A stretch of DNA of 47,473 bases from JBBECE01 sp040881985 (GTDB lineage: Bacteria; Pseudomonadota; Alphaproteobacteria; Rhizobiales; Devosiaceae): NCBI GenBank assembly GCA_040881985.1, contig JBBECE010000002.1, forward strand, positions 1 through 47,473. Reading direction: 5' to 3'. This document shows, in pieces, positions 7,481 to 15,636 of the stretch (position 1 is its first letter; the number at the start of each line of letters is the position of its first letter). Under the pieces are notes generated by a model. The model saw only the letters and a program-made list of their open reading frames with translations, did no database searches and was not told where the DNA came from. The translations under genes were made by a program, and so were the position numbers.

Positions 7481-8161
7481 ATGTTCTTTCCGATCCACGA
7501 CCACAATCCGATCCGCCATATCATTCGGCCCTGGGTCACCTGGGCCCTGATCGCGGTCAACGTCGCGATTTTCCTCGTCCAGAGTTCGACCCCGGGAAAT
7601 GCCCAGGCGACCCTGCTCTTGTCCTTCGGCATGGTCCCCGCAGTGATCGGAGACGCGGTGATCGACCCCTTCCCGGGGCTCCCCTCGTGGGCGACCCTAG
7701 TCACCTACGCGTTCCTGCATGGCGACATCTGGCACCTCGCGACCAACATGCTGTTCCTCTTCGTCTTCGGCGACAATGTCGAGGACGCCATGGGCCACGC
7801 GAAATTTCTCGCCTTCTATCTGCTCTGTGCCGTCTTCGCGGCGATCGCCCATCTGTTCGTCAATTTCGACTCGGCTGATCCGCTGATCGGGGCGTCCGGG
7901 GCTATCTCCGGCATCATCGGCGCCTATGTGGTGCTCTACCCGCAGGTCCGGGTCTATATGCTGTTGAAGATCGTCGTGCCGCTGCCGATCCCGATCCCGG
8001 CGCTCTGGGCGATCGGCGCCTGGATGCTGCTGCAGCTTTTCTATGCTTTTGCTCCGGACTCGCAGGGAGTGGCCTGGTGGGCGCATGTCGGGGGCTTCGC
8101 CGCCGGGGCGCTCCTCGTCGCCCTCTTCAAGCGAGGCGACATCAGGCTCTTTGGGCGCTAG
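7481..8161 (+). CDS. Rhomboid family intramembrane serine protease
   Basis: The 226-residue polytopic membrane protein has the rhomboid landmarks: FLHGDIWHLATNML in the early helices, the catalytic serine in GASGAISG, and the catalytic histidine in WAHVGGFAAG in the last helix. It cleaves substrates within the membrane; the target is unknown. The ATG at 7481 begins MFFPIHDHNPIRH, matching the family, while a longer frame from 7430 overlaps the adenosyltransferase gene. Its stop shares a CTAG with the stop of the convergent tlpA-like gene. Confidence 0.9.
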   Translation: MFFPIHDHNPIRHIIRPWVTWALIAVNVAIFLVQSSTPGNAQATLLLSFGMVPAVIGDAVIDPFPGLPSWATLVTYAFLHGDIWHLATNMLFLFVFGDNVEDAMGHAKFLAFYLLCAVFAAIAHLFVNFDSADPLIGASGAISGIIGAYVVLYPQVRVYMLLKIVVPLPIPIPALWAIGAWMLLQLFYAFAPDSQGVAWWAHVGGFAAGALLVALFKRGDIRLFGR

Positions 8162-8859
8162 CGAAACTCCGGCCAGGAGCCGGCAAGTCCGAGCGCCGCC
8201 TCGACCAGGCGATGCCCGTCCGGGGTGTCCCATTCGGCCGGCCCCTGCAGTACGCCCCATTCGCAGCCGTCCGGCCCGATGAGGAGCGTCGTCGGCAGCC
8301 CGAGCGCGACGCCGCGCTGCCGCAGCGCGTCGAAGATCGCCAGGCTCGGGTCGGCATAAAGCGGCAGATTGTCGAGACCGATTTCTTCCATGAAGGCGCG
8401 GCCCTTCTCCGGCCCTTCCTCGCCGATGTCGAGATTGATCGTCACCACCTCGAGGCCCCGTTCGCCATAAATCGTCTGCAGCCCCGACAGCGCCGGCATT
8501 TCCTTCCGGCACGGCACGCACCAGCTCGCCCAGAAATTGACCAGCAGCACCTCGCCCCGAAACGCCGTCAGGCCGGTCGGCGCGCCCGCCGGATCGAGGA
8601 ATTTCAGATCGTCGTAGGAATGCCCGCTAGCCGTCGCCCTCAGCGCCGCCAATTCGCCCTGCGCGGCCGCGTCGATCGCCTCGTAAACCCCGGCATTCGC
8701 CCGGCAATCTGACGTCGCGACCGCCCCTGACCCCGCTCGCCACCCGCCATTGCTAACCAGAATGGCCGCTATTATACCTGTCGCCGCTGCAACAAGGCCC
8801 ATGCCGATGCCCCAGCGCCGCCAGGAAGGCCGGCCGTCCTGTTGCCTGTTCTCGGTCAT
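8158..8859 (-). CDS. tlpA: TlpA-family thiol:disulfide reductase
   Basis: The 233-residue membrane-anchored periplasmic thioredoxin has one N-terminal hydrophobic anchor (residues about 16-36), a helical segment with a lone cysteine (TSDCRANAG), and a thioredoxin domain with the active site FWASWCVPCRKEMP and cis-proline LGLPTT. Family members reduce apo-cytochrome c or copper-chaperone thiols. It is divergent from argH with only 20 bp between start codons, an arrangement common in rhizobia. It converges on the rhomboid gene through a shared CTAG stop. Confidence 0.88.
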   Translation of the reverse strand: MTENRQQDGRPSWRRWGIGMGLVAAATGIIAAILVSNGGWRAGSGAVATSDCRANAGVYEAIDAAAQGELAALRATASGHSYDDLKFLDPAGAPTGLTAFRGEVLLVNFWASWCVPCRKEMPALSGLQTIYGERGLEVVTINLDIGEEGPEKGRAFMEEIGLDNLPLYADPSLAIFDALRQRGVALGLPTTLLIGPDGCEWGVLQGPAEWDTPDGHRLVEAALGLAGSWPEFR

Positions 8860-8879
8860 TGCCGCTCCGGTGGGATGGA

Positions 8880-10268
8880 ATGAACAATCGCATGTGGGGC
8901 GGCCGGTTTGCCGCCGGACCCGACGCCCTGATGGACGAGATCAACGCCTCCATCGGCTTCGACTGGCGGCTGTTCGCCCACGACATTGCCGGCTCGATCG
9001 CCCACGCCGACATGTTGGCGGCGACCGGGATCATATCGACAGAGGATAGGGATGCTATCGTTAACGGTCTAGCCACCGTCAAAAGCGAGATCGAGAACGG
9101 CAAGTTCAACTTTTCGCGCGCCCTCGAGGACGTTCACATGAACATCGAGGCCCGCCTGATCGAGACGATCGGGGACGCCGGCGCGCGCCTGCACACCGCC
9201 CGCTCGCGCAACGACCAGGTCGCGACCGACTTCCGCCTTTTTGTCCGCGACGCCATCGATGGGTTACTCGGCGAGATCGGCGCCTTCCAAAAGGCGCTGC
9301 TCGACCGCGCCGAGACCGAGGCCGACGCCGTCATGCCGGGCTTTACCCATCTGCAATCGGCCCAGCCGATCACCCTCGGACATCATTTGATGGCCTATGT
9401 CGAAATGCTTGGCCGCGACGCCGGCCGCTTCACCGACGCCCGCGTCCGGCTCAATGAAAGCCCGCTCGGCGCCGCCGCGCTGGCCGGCACCTCGTTTCCC
9501 ATCGACCGCGACATGACTGCGAAAGCCCTCGGCTTCGACCGGCCAATGGCCAATTCGCTCGACGCCGTCGCCGACCGCGACTTCGTCATCGAAACGCTCG
9601 CCGCCGCGGTGATCTGCGCAATCCATCTGAGCCGCCTCGCCGAGGAGCTTGTCATCTGGTCCTCGGCTCAATTTGGTTTCGTCAAATTGTCCGACCGGTT
9701 CTCGACGGGCTCCTCGATCATGCCGCAAAAACGCAATCCCGACGCCGCCGAACTCGTCCGCGCCAAGCCAGGCCGCATCCTCGGGGCGCTGACTACACTC
9801 GTTGTGGTGATGAAGGGGCTGCCGCTCGCCTATTCCAAGGACATGCAGGAGGACAAGGAGCCCGTCTTCGACGCGTTAGCCGCCCTTTCGCTCAGCCTTG
9901 CCGCCATGTCCGGCATGATCGCCGATCTGACCTTTGACCGCGAGGCCATGCGCAATGCGGCGAGCAGCGGCTTTTCGACCGCGACTGACCTCGCTGACTG
10001 GCTGGCACGTGTTGCCGGCGTCCCCTTCCGGGAAGCCCATGCGATCGTCGGCAAGCTCGTGGCGCTCGCCGAGGAAAAACATTGCGGCCTCGACGGGCTG
10101 ACGATCGAGGATTTCAAAACGGTCGATCCTCGCCTCGATTCCCGCGCCTTCAAGGTGCTTTCGGTCGACAATTCGGTCAAATCCCGCGCCAGCTACGGCG
10201 GCACCGCGCCCGGCAATGTCCGGGCGCAGGTCGCAAGCTGGCGCGAGCGCCTCTCGGCCAAGCCCTGA
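8880..10268 (+). CDS. argH: Argininosuccinate lyase
   Basis: The 462-residue enzyme is the last step of arginine synthesis, splitting argininosuccinate into arginine and fumarate. The signature GSSIMPQKRNPD is present with the catalytic serine, and the N-terminus NRMWGGRFAAGPD and the HTARSRNDQVATD segment are typical. The ATG at 8880 was chosen over 8859, which overlaps the divergent tlpA start. It is followed after 17 bp by lysA. The small lipoprotein gene usually found between argH and lysA in rhizobia is absent; only a four-codon frame (10270-10284) is there. Confidence 0.95.
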   Translation: MNNRMWGGRFAAGPDALMDEINASIGFDWRLFAHDIAGSIAHADMLAATGIISTEDRDAIVNGLATVKSEIENGKFNFSRALEDVHMNIEARLIETIGDAGARLHTARSRNDQVATDFRLFVRDAIDGLLGEIGAFQKALLDRAETEADAVMPGFTHLQSAQPITLGHHLMAYVEMLGRDAGRFTDARVRLNESPLGAAALAGTSFPIDRDMTAKALGFDRPMANSLDAVADRDFVIETLAAAVICAIHLSRLAEELVIWSSAQFGFVKLSDRFSTGSSIMPQKRNPDAAELVRAKPGRILGALTTLVVVMKGLPLAYSKDMQEDKEPVFDALAALSLSLAAMSGMIADLTFDREAMRNAASSGFSTATDLADWLARVAGVPFREAHAIVGKLVALAEEKHCGLDGLTIEDFKTVDPRLDSRAFKVLSVDNSVKSRASYGGTAPGNVRAQVASWRERLSAKP

Positions 10269-10285
10269 CATGACCAACCCCTGAT

Positions 10286-11548
10286 ATGCATCATTTCGCC
10301 TATCAAAATGGCCGGCTCGCCGCCGAAAATGTTGACCTGACCGCGCTCGCGGCCGAGATCGGCACGCCATTCTATTGCTATTCGGCGGCGGCGCTCCGGC
10401 GCCACCTGCGGGTGATGCGCGAAGCCTTTGCTTCGACCCCCACTCTCATCGCCTATGCACTGAAAGCCAATTCCAACCAGGCGGTGCTGCGCGTCCTCGC
10501 CAGGGAGGGCGCCGGCGCCGACGTGGTTTCGCTCGGCGAACTCGAACGGGCGCTCGCCGCCGGCTTTCCGCCCGGCATGATCGTCTTTTCCGGCGTCGCC
10601 AAGACCGAGGCCGAGTTGCGCCGGGGCCTCGCGGCGGGTATCCGCTGCTTCAATATCGAGTCCGAGCCCGAACTCGAACGGCTCGACCGCGTCGCCGCCT
10701 CCCTCGGCAAGACCGCGCCCGTCTCGGTCCGCGTCAATCCGAACGTCGATGCGAAGACGCATGAGAAAATCTCGACCGGCCAGGCCGGGAGCAAGTTCGG
10801 CGTGCCCTTCGAGCGGGCGCTCGCCGTCTATGATCGAATCCGCGCCCTCGAGCATATCCGGGCTGTCGGGGTCGACATGCATATCGGCTCGCAGATCACC
10901 GAGCTCTCTCCTTTCGACAATGCCCTTACGCTGCTGCGCGAGCTGGTGGCGACGCTCCGCGCCGCCGGCCACACGATCGCCCATGTCGATGTCGGGGGTG
11001 GTCTCGGCATTCCGTATGCCGCGGGCGAGGCCGTCCCGCCCGACCCGGTCGCCTATGCCAGGCTCGTGCTGCGCCACCTTGCCGGCCTCGACTTCGAGCT
11101 CGTCATCGAGCCCGGCCGGCTGATCGCCGGCAATGCCGGCATTCTCGTCACCCGCGTCGAATATCTGAAGCAGGGTGCCGAGCGCGCCTTCGTCATCGTT
11201 GATGCCGGAATGAACGACCTCATCCGCCCGACCCTTTACAATGCCGAGCACGACATCTGGCCGGTGGACGAGTCCCGCGCGGCGGGGACCGTCTTTGGCG
11301 ATCTTGTCGGCCCGGTTTGCGAGACCGGCGACTACTTCGCCCGCTCCCGCCGTCTTCCGGAAGTCCGGCAAGGCGATCTCATCGCCATCATGGGCGCCGG
11401 CGCTTACGGAGCGGTGATGGCTTCGACCTACAATTCGCGGCCGCTGATCGCCGAAGTTCTCGTCGATGGCGCCAGGATGCACGTCGTCCGGGCGCGCCAG
11501 ACGCTCGCCGATCTGATCCGCCTCGATTCGGTCCCCGACTGGCTCTAG
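10286..11548 (+). CDS. lysA: Diaminopimelate decarboxylase
   Basis: This 420-residue PLP enzyme makes lysine from meso-diaminopimelate. The PLP lysine lies in IAYALKANSNQAVL, the histidine in GVDMHIGSQI, the glycine loop in HVDVGGGLGIPY, the IEPGR strand follows, and the active-site cysteine of the second subunit is in VCETGDYFA. Length is normal. No good ribosome binding site is visible, so translation may depend on coupling with argH. The stop shares CTAG with the stop of the convergent response-regulator gene. Confidence 0.95.
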   Translation: MHHFAYQNGRLAAENVDLTALAAEIGTPFYCYSAAALRRHLRVMREAFASTPTLIAYALKANSNQAVLRVLAREGAGADVVSLGELERALAAGFPPGMIVFSGVAKTEAELRRGLAAGIRCFNIESEPELERLDRVAASLGKTAPVSVRVNPNVDAKTHEKISTGQAGSKFGVPFERALAVYDRIRALEHIRAVGVDMHIGSQITELSPFDNALTLLRELVATLRAAGHTIAHVDVGGGLGIPYAAGEAVPPDPVAYARLVLRHLAGLDFELVIEPGRLIAGNAGILVTRVEYLKQGAERAFVIVDAGMNDLIRPTLYNAEHDIWPVDESRAAGTVFGDLVGPVCETGDYFARSRRLPEVRQGDLIAIMGAGAYGAVMASTYNSRPLIAEVLVDGARMHVVRARQTLADLIRLDSVPDWL

Positions 11549-11949
11549 GCCCCGGCCAGGCGCGGGGTCGCCCGCGCTGTCCCCAGCCCCGCCAGCGCCG
11601 CCCCCACCCGCATTCGCAATTCGGCGAGCTCGAACGGCTTGTCGATGATATCGGCGACCAGCGCATCGAGCCCGTTTGCCCGTTCGCGCTGGTCGGCATA
11701 GCCGGTCATCAAGACGACGGTCACATGCGGGAACTCTTCGCGCACCCATAGCGCCAAGGCGATGCCGTCCATCACCGGCATTTTGATGTCGGATAAAACG
11801 AGCTCGAAATCCCCCTCGGCCGCCTGCATCGCTTCCATGGCGAGCCCGCCATCCTCGGCCTGGGTCACCTCGTGCCCGTCGAGCTCGAGCGCCCGGGCCA
11901 CGAAATGCCGGACGCTGTAATCGTCTTCCGCCAGCAACACCCTCGCCAT
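11545..11949 (-). CDS. cpdR: Single-domain response regulator, probably CpdR
   Basis: The 134-residue protein is a receiver domain with no output domain: acidic pair D9-D10 (LLAEDD), phospho-acceptor D54 (LVLSDIKMPVMDG), T82 (VLMTGYA) and K104 (IIDKPF). The start MARVLLAEDD and the overall length fit CpdR, the adaptor that in Caulobacter and rhizobia loads substrates onto ClpXP when unphosphorylated and so controls CtrA turnover. The C-terminus ends LAGA, a small hydrophobic tail like those ClpX recognises, which is inference. GGGGAGGG lies just before the ATG. It is divergent from ftsE across a structured 216-bp region. CpdR identity is likely but not proven; it could be another orphan receiver. 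Confidence 0.7.
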   Translation of the reverse strand: MARVLLAEDDYSVRHFVARALELDGHEVTQAEDGGLAMEAMQAAEGDFELVLSDIKMPVMDGIALALWVREEFPHVTVVLMTGYADQRERANGLDALVADIIDKPFELAELRMRVGAALAGLGTARATPRLAGA

Positions 11950-12047
11950 CAGCCCTCCCCTTGCCCTGGCGCCCGCCCGAGGTTCGCCGCCTCGCAGCTT
12001 CCATGCCGATTTGGACAAGTGCCGGTCATCGGACGCGAATGCAACTC

Positions 12048-12112
12048 TCGGGGTCGCCGAGCAGGCCACGATTCTGTTAACACTCGGCAAACGGCGACCC
12101 CGACCGGCCTGC
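12048..12112. repeat. Two interleaved inverted repeats upstream of ftsE
   Basis: TCGGGGTCGCCG (12048-12059) is perfectly complementary to 12092-12103, and GCAGGCC (12061-12067) is perfectly complementary to 12106-12112. The order of arms A-B-A'-B' is that of a pseudoknot if transcribed. A TTAA followed by seven bases and CAAA (12077-12091), close to a CtrA half-site, lies between the arms. It is the only sizeable gap in the cpdR-ftsE region and probably regulates ftsEX or cpdR. Confidence 0.5.
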
Positions 12113-12165
12113 GCCGGCCGCGGGCTGGTATGATCCCGCAGGCAATGATTCGGGAGAGGCGGTAC

Positions 12166-12825
12166 TTGATCGAGTTCGACAATGTCGGGCTGCGCTATGG
12201 GTTTGGCCCCGAGATACTCAAGGACTTGAGCTTCGGGATCGACCCGGGCTCGTTTCATTTCCTCACCGGCCCGTCGGGCGCCGGCAAGACCTCGCTGCTG
12301 CGTCTCCTGCTCCTGTCGCTGAAGCCGACCCGCGGCCACATCCGGATGTTCGGCAAGGACGTAACCTCCCTTGACCGCGACCAGTTGCTGCAGATGCGCC
12401 GGCATATCGGCATCGTCTTCCAGGAATTCCGCCTGCTCGAGCACCTGACGACCTTCGAGAACGTCGCCCTGCCGCTCCGCGTCCGCGGCCAGCCGCAGGA
12501 GGACTACCGCGCCAACGTCGAGGAACTGCTCGAATGGGTCGGACTCGGGGACCGGATGAACGTCCTGCCGGCGCTCCTTTCCGGGGGCGAAAAGCAGCGC
12601 GCCGCCATCGCCCGGGCGGTCATTGCCAAGCCCGACCTCTTGCTCGCCGATGAGCCTACGGGCAATGTCGACCCCGATCTTTCCGAGCGCCTGCTGCGCC
12701 TCTTCGTCGAACTCAACCGGATGGGCACCACCATCATCGTCGCGACCCACGAACTGAGTTTCCTCAAGCGCTTCAGCTTTCCGCGCATGTCGCTTATTGA
12801 CGGGGCCCTGGCGATCAATGCTTGA
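12166..12825 (+). CDS. ftsE: Cell division ATP-binding protein FtsE
   Basis: The 219-residue ABC ATPase has Walker A GPSGAGKTSLLRL, Q-loop IVFQEFRLL, signature LSGGEKQRAAIARA, Walker B LLLADEP and H-loop VATHE. With FtsX it forms the divisome complex that activates peptidoglycan hydrolases. The TTG start at 12166 was chosen because GGGAGAGG lies 6 nt upstream and the protein then begins MIEFDNVGLRYG with the usual FtsE length. The frame is open back to 11872 but that part has no homology. The stop overlaps ftsX by 8 nt. The MJ0042-type gene often found upstream in rhizobia is missing. Confidence 0.95.
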   Translation: MIEFDNVGLRYGFGPEILKDLSFGIDPGSFHFLTGPSGAGKTSLLRLLLLSLKPTRGHIRMFGKDVTSLDRDQLLQMRRHIGIVFQEFRLLEHLTTFENVALPLRVRGQPQEDYRANVEELLEWVGLGDRMNVLPALLSGGEKQRAAIARAVIAKPDLLLADEPTGNVDPDLSERLLRLFVELNRMGTTIIVATHELSFLKRFSFPRMSLIDGALAINA

Positions 12826-13741
12826 GGCCTTGTTCGGCAGCCGCGACAAGGGCTTCGCCATCGTCCCGCAGACCTCGGTCGCCGGCCGCACCCTGATGCT
12901 GCTCATCGCCATCATGACGTTCCTGAGCTGCGTGACTTTCGGCTGCGTCGTCCTCGTTCAGCAGTCCGCCGTCGCCTGGTCGGCGGATGTGGGGCGCGAG
13001 GTGACGATCCAGATCCGGCCGCTTGAGGGCGAGGTCATGGAGTCGAACCTCCGGATCGCGGTCGAGCTCGCCGAGGCGACCCAGGGGGTCACCCGCGCCT
13101 TCGCGCTCAGCGAGGCGGATGGAGAAGCCCTCCTCACCCCCTGGCTCGGCGACATCGACATCGCCGATCTGAGCGTCCCGCGTCTCGTCGTCGTCCAGCT
13201 CTCCGACCCGGCGGATGCCGATCTGGCGGCGCTGGCCAGCCACATCGCCGACGCCATTCCCGGCGCGACCCTCGACACCCATGCCCTCTGGCGCCAGCAG
13301 ATCAACGCCATGGCCGGTACCGTGGTCGTTGCGGGGCTTCTGGTTCTTGCCCTCATCCTGATCGCAACCGCGCTCGCCATCGTCTTTGCAACCCGCGGCA
13401 CGATGTCGTCCAACCGCGAGATCGTCGACGTGCTGCATTTCATCGGCGCTTCCAACCGCTTCATCGCCACCGAATTCCAGGGCCGGTTTCTGTCGATCGG
13501 GCTCCGGGGCGGCGCCATCGGCGGGGTCGGGGCGCTGCTGTTCTTCCTCGCCGCCGGCTTCGTCACCGGCGCCGTCCTGCCCTCTCCGAGCGCGACCCAA
13601 TTGACCATCCTTTTCGACCGCTTCCTGCCCGGCCTGACGGGCTTTGTCGGCCTCGTCGGGGTGGTCGTGCTGATTGCCGCGCTGACCGCGGTGACCTCGC
13701 GCCTGACCGTCCAGCGCTTCCTCGCGCAGGTCGCCCCATAG
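12818..13741 (+). CDS. ftsX: Cell division protein FtsX
   Basis: The 307-residue membrane partner of FtsE has one N-terminal transmembrane helix (about residues 28-50), a periplasmic domain of about 110 residues, then three C-terminal helices (about 170-192, 222-250, 268-290), the FtsX topology. The ATG lies inside the last codons of ftsE (8-nt overlap), so the two are translationally coupled. The cytoplasmic N-terminus is short, as in Alphaproteobacteria. Confidence 0.9.
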   Translation: MLEALFGSRDKGFAIVPQTSVAGRTLMLLIAIMTFLSCVTFGCVVLVQQSAVAWSADVGREVTIQIRPLEGEVMESNLRIAVELAEATQGVTRAFALSEADGEALLTPWLGDIDIADLSVPRLVVVQLSDPADADLAALASHIADAIPGATLDTHALWRQQINAMAGTVVVAGLLVLALILIATALAIVFATRGTMSSNREIVDVLHFIGASNRFIATEFQGRFLSIGLRGGAIGGVGALLFFLAAGFVTGAVLPSPSATQLTILFDRFLPGLTGFVGLVGVVVLIAALTAVTSRLTVQRFLAQVAP

Positions 13742-13758
13742 TCCCGCCCCCGCCGAAC

Positions 13759-14547
13759 ATGATCCTGCAGGCGATCCGATCGATCCTCTTCTGGCTCCTG
13801 TTCCTCGGCCAGACCGCGATTCTCGCCATTCCCGTCGGCCTCATGTCGCGCTTCGCGCCGAAGCTCGTGCCCTGGTGGATCGTCCGGTACTGGTTCAATT
13901 CCTCGCTCTTCCTGCTGCATTGGGTCGCCGGCGTCGCAACCCGGGTCACCGGCGCCGAGCACATCCCTTCAGGCGGCTGCATCATCGCCGCCAAGCATCA
14001 GTCCGACTGGGACATATTGGCGCTGCTGCCGCACACGCCGCGACCCGCCTTCATCGCCAAAAAGGAGATGCTCGAGATTCCCTTCTTCGGCTGGGCGGCC
14101 CGCCGCTTCGAGACCATCCGGCTCGACAGGGCGCTTGGTGGGGACGCCCTGCCCGATTTGATCGAGGGCGCCCGCGGCGCCATCTCCCGCAATTGCCAGG
14201 TCATCATCTTCCCCGAAGGCACCCGCCGGCCGCCGCTTGCCGAGCCGGACTATCGTTGGGGCGCCGCCAAGCTTTATGTCGCGCTCGGGGTGCCTGTCGT
14301 CCCCGTCGCTCTGACCTCGGGCCTCTATTGGCCGCCCCGTTCGCTCATCCTCTGGCCGGGCACCGCTCGCGCCCAGATCATGCCCCCGATCGAGCCGGGG
14401 CTCTCCCTCGAAGCCTTCCAGGAAAGACTGCTCTCTATCGTCGAACGGGCGACCGAAGCGATGCTCGTCGCCGACCTCGACAAGGGAATCAGCGCCCCGG
14501 TCGGCAAGGCTTTGCGCGAGCGCGTCGCGGCGCTGAAAAAGTCCTGA
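13759..14547 (+). CDS. plsC: 1-acyl-sn-glycerol-3-phosphate acyltransferase
   Basis: The 262-residue membrane enzyme makes phosphatidic acid. Its N-terminal hydrophobic segment is followed by the H-x4-D catalytic motif in AKHQSDWD, the KKEMLEIPFFGW block, and FPEGTRRP for glycerol-phosphate binding, then VVPVAL. It follows ftsX by 17 bp on the same strand. In many rhizobia a YdcF-type gene stands between ftsX and plsC, but here they are adjacent. A weak dyad (ATTCT/AGAAT, about 14564-14579) after the stop might slow transcription but has no T-run. Confidence 0.92.
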   Translation: MILQAIRSILFWLLFLGQTAILAIPVGLMSRFAPKLVPWWIVRYWFNSSLFLLHWVAGVATRVTGAEHIPSGGCIIAAKHQSDWDILALLPHTPRPAFIAKKEMLEIPFFGWAARRFETIRLDRALGGDALPDLIEGARGAISRNCQVIIFPEGTRRPPLAEPDYRWGAAKLYVALGVPVVPVALTSGLYWPPRSLILWPGTARAQIMPPIEPGLSLEAFQERLLSIVERATEAMLVADLDKGISAPVGKALRERVAALKKS

Positions 14548-14667
14548 CCGCTACAACTGGAATTCTGTCTTAAGAATGCCACATAACTTGTGTGAAATCT
14601 GTGGTCGGTTGACTTTGAATCAAATTGGTTCCACTTTTGTTCTTTCGTGGAACTGCGGCAAAACACG

Positions 14668-15009
14668 ATGAAACACGTCGAAACCCTGGGCGAAGCGGGC
14701 ACGATCGAGTGGACGGGCCGATCCGGACGCCATTATTGGCTCAGCCCGGCCTCGCCAGCCGATCTCTATATCGCCGACGACACGATTTGCCTCCTGACCG
14801 CCATGACCGAGGCGGGCGAAATGGTCGTCTGGTCGGGCACTGCCAAGTCGCTGATCGCGGATCCCTCAAGCCGAAATCTCTTCCGCACCGCCCTGCCGCG
14901 CGCCGCCTCCGCCTACAGGATGCGGGCGCCGCGAGACGAGATCGACCGCATGACCATCCTTTGGGATCTCGAATCGGCGAGCCGGCCGGCCGCTCGGAAC
15001 GCCGCCTGA
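14668..15009 (+). CDS. Hypothetical protein, 113 residues
   Basis: I do not recognise this protein. It begins MKHVETLGEAGTIEWTGRSG, is rich in aromatic residues in its N-terminal half (HYWLS, DLYIA, MVVWSG), has no signal peptide or transmembrane helix, and ends in an alanine/arginine-rich tail. A GTG at 14647 could add seven residues. The preceding 100 bp are clearly AT-rich for this genome and include TTGACT (14609-14614) as a possible -35 with no good -10. Position between plsC and the cyclotransferase gene gives no functional hint. Codon use is like that of the neighbours, so it is probably a real gene. Confidence 0.6.
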   Translation: MKHVETLGEAGTIEWTGRSGRHYWLSPASPADLYIADDTICLLTAMTEAGEMVVWSGTAKSLIADPSSRNLFRTALPRAASAYRMRAPRDEIDRMTILWDLESASRPAARNAA

Positions 15010-15013
15010 GGCG

Positions 15014-15544
15014 CTAGCCTGCCTCGCGTTGCAGCGCCTCGCTCAGCCAGTCCAGCAATTCGTCGCCGAACCCGAGCTCGCCCAGATGCCGGGCGGTGTT
15101 GATGACATAGTCGGCATTGCGCCCCATGCTGCCAGTGCCTTGCCTGACGAGCCGCAGCAATTCCTCGCGCGGCAGTTTGCCGGCGTAGTTCGGCGCGGCA
15201 CGGTTGACCATGAAGGCCAGCGCCTTCACCCGCTCGCCGGTGCTGAGATCAACGTTTCGCCAGCTTTCTCGATAGGCGTCGCCCCGCGCCTCGCGCTCCA
15301 CAAGGTAAGCATAGACCTCCTCCCATTTCGCCGGCGCAACTTCAAAAGCGATGCCCCGGCACGCCCCGCCCCGCTCGAGTCCCATGACGAGACCCGGCCG
15401 CTCCGGGGTGCCGCGATAGTGGTGCGAATAAAGGCAGAGCTGCCGGTGCGCGCCGCGCAGCAGCGCCGGCTCGCGCCGCTGGAAGGCGAATCCCGGCCGC
15501 CAGATCAGCGACCCATATCCGAATACCCAGCGGCCCTTGTCCAT
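15014..15544 (-). CDS. Gamma-glutamylcyclotransferase (ChaC-like)
   Basis: The 176-residue protein has the family opening VFGYGSLIWRPGF, in which YGSL forms the substrate-binding loop, and the catalytic glutamate-containing segment VYAYLVEREARGDAY. Family members release 5-oxoproline from gamma-glutamyl peptides such as glutathione. The ATG at 15544 (MDKGRWVFGYGSL) was chosen; the longer frame from 15619 nearly reaches the divergent DUF2125 gene. The gene belongs to the conserved rhizobial block around tyrC-hisC. Confidence 0.88.
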   Translation of the reverse strand: MDKGRWVFGYGSLIWRPGFAFQRREPALLRGAHRQLCLYSHHYRGTPERPGLVMGLERGGACRGIAFEVAPAKWEEVYAYLVEREARGDAYRESWRNVDLSTGERVKALAFMVNRAAPNYAGKLPREELLRLVRQGTGSMGRNADYVINTARHLGELGFGDELLDWLSEALQREAG

Positions 15545-15636
15545 CGCCCGCGATCCTGCCGAGCCTGACCATGTAGAAAGGTCGCGTCCCGCTGGCAACT
15601 GGTGACGCCCCAGCCCCAACCCGATAAGAGAGCCCG

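Noticed and set aside
10193..12004. 603-codon minus-strand frame over lysA
   Set aside because: Antisense to lysA and shifted relative to the receiver gene; low-complexity R/G/A-rich product without motifs.
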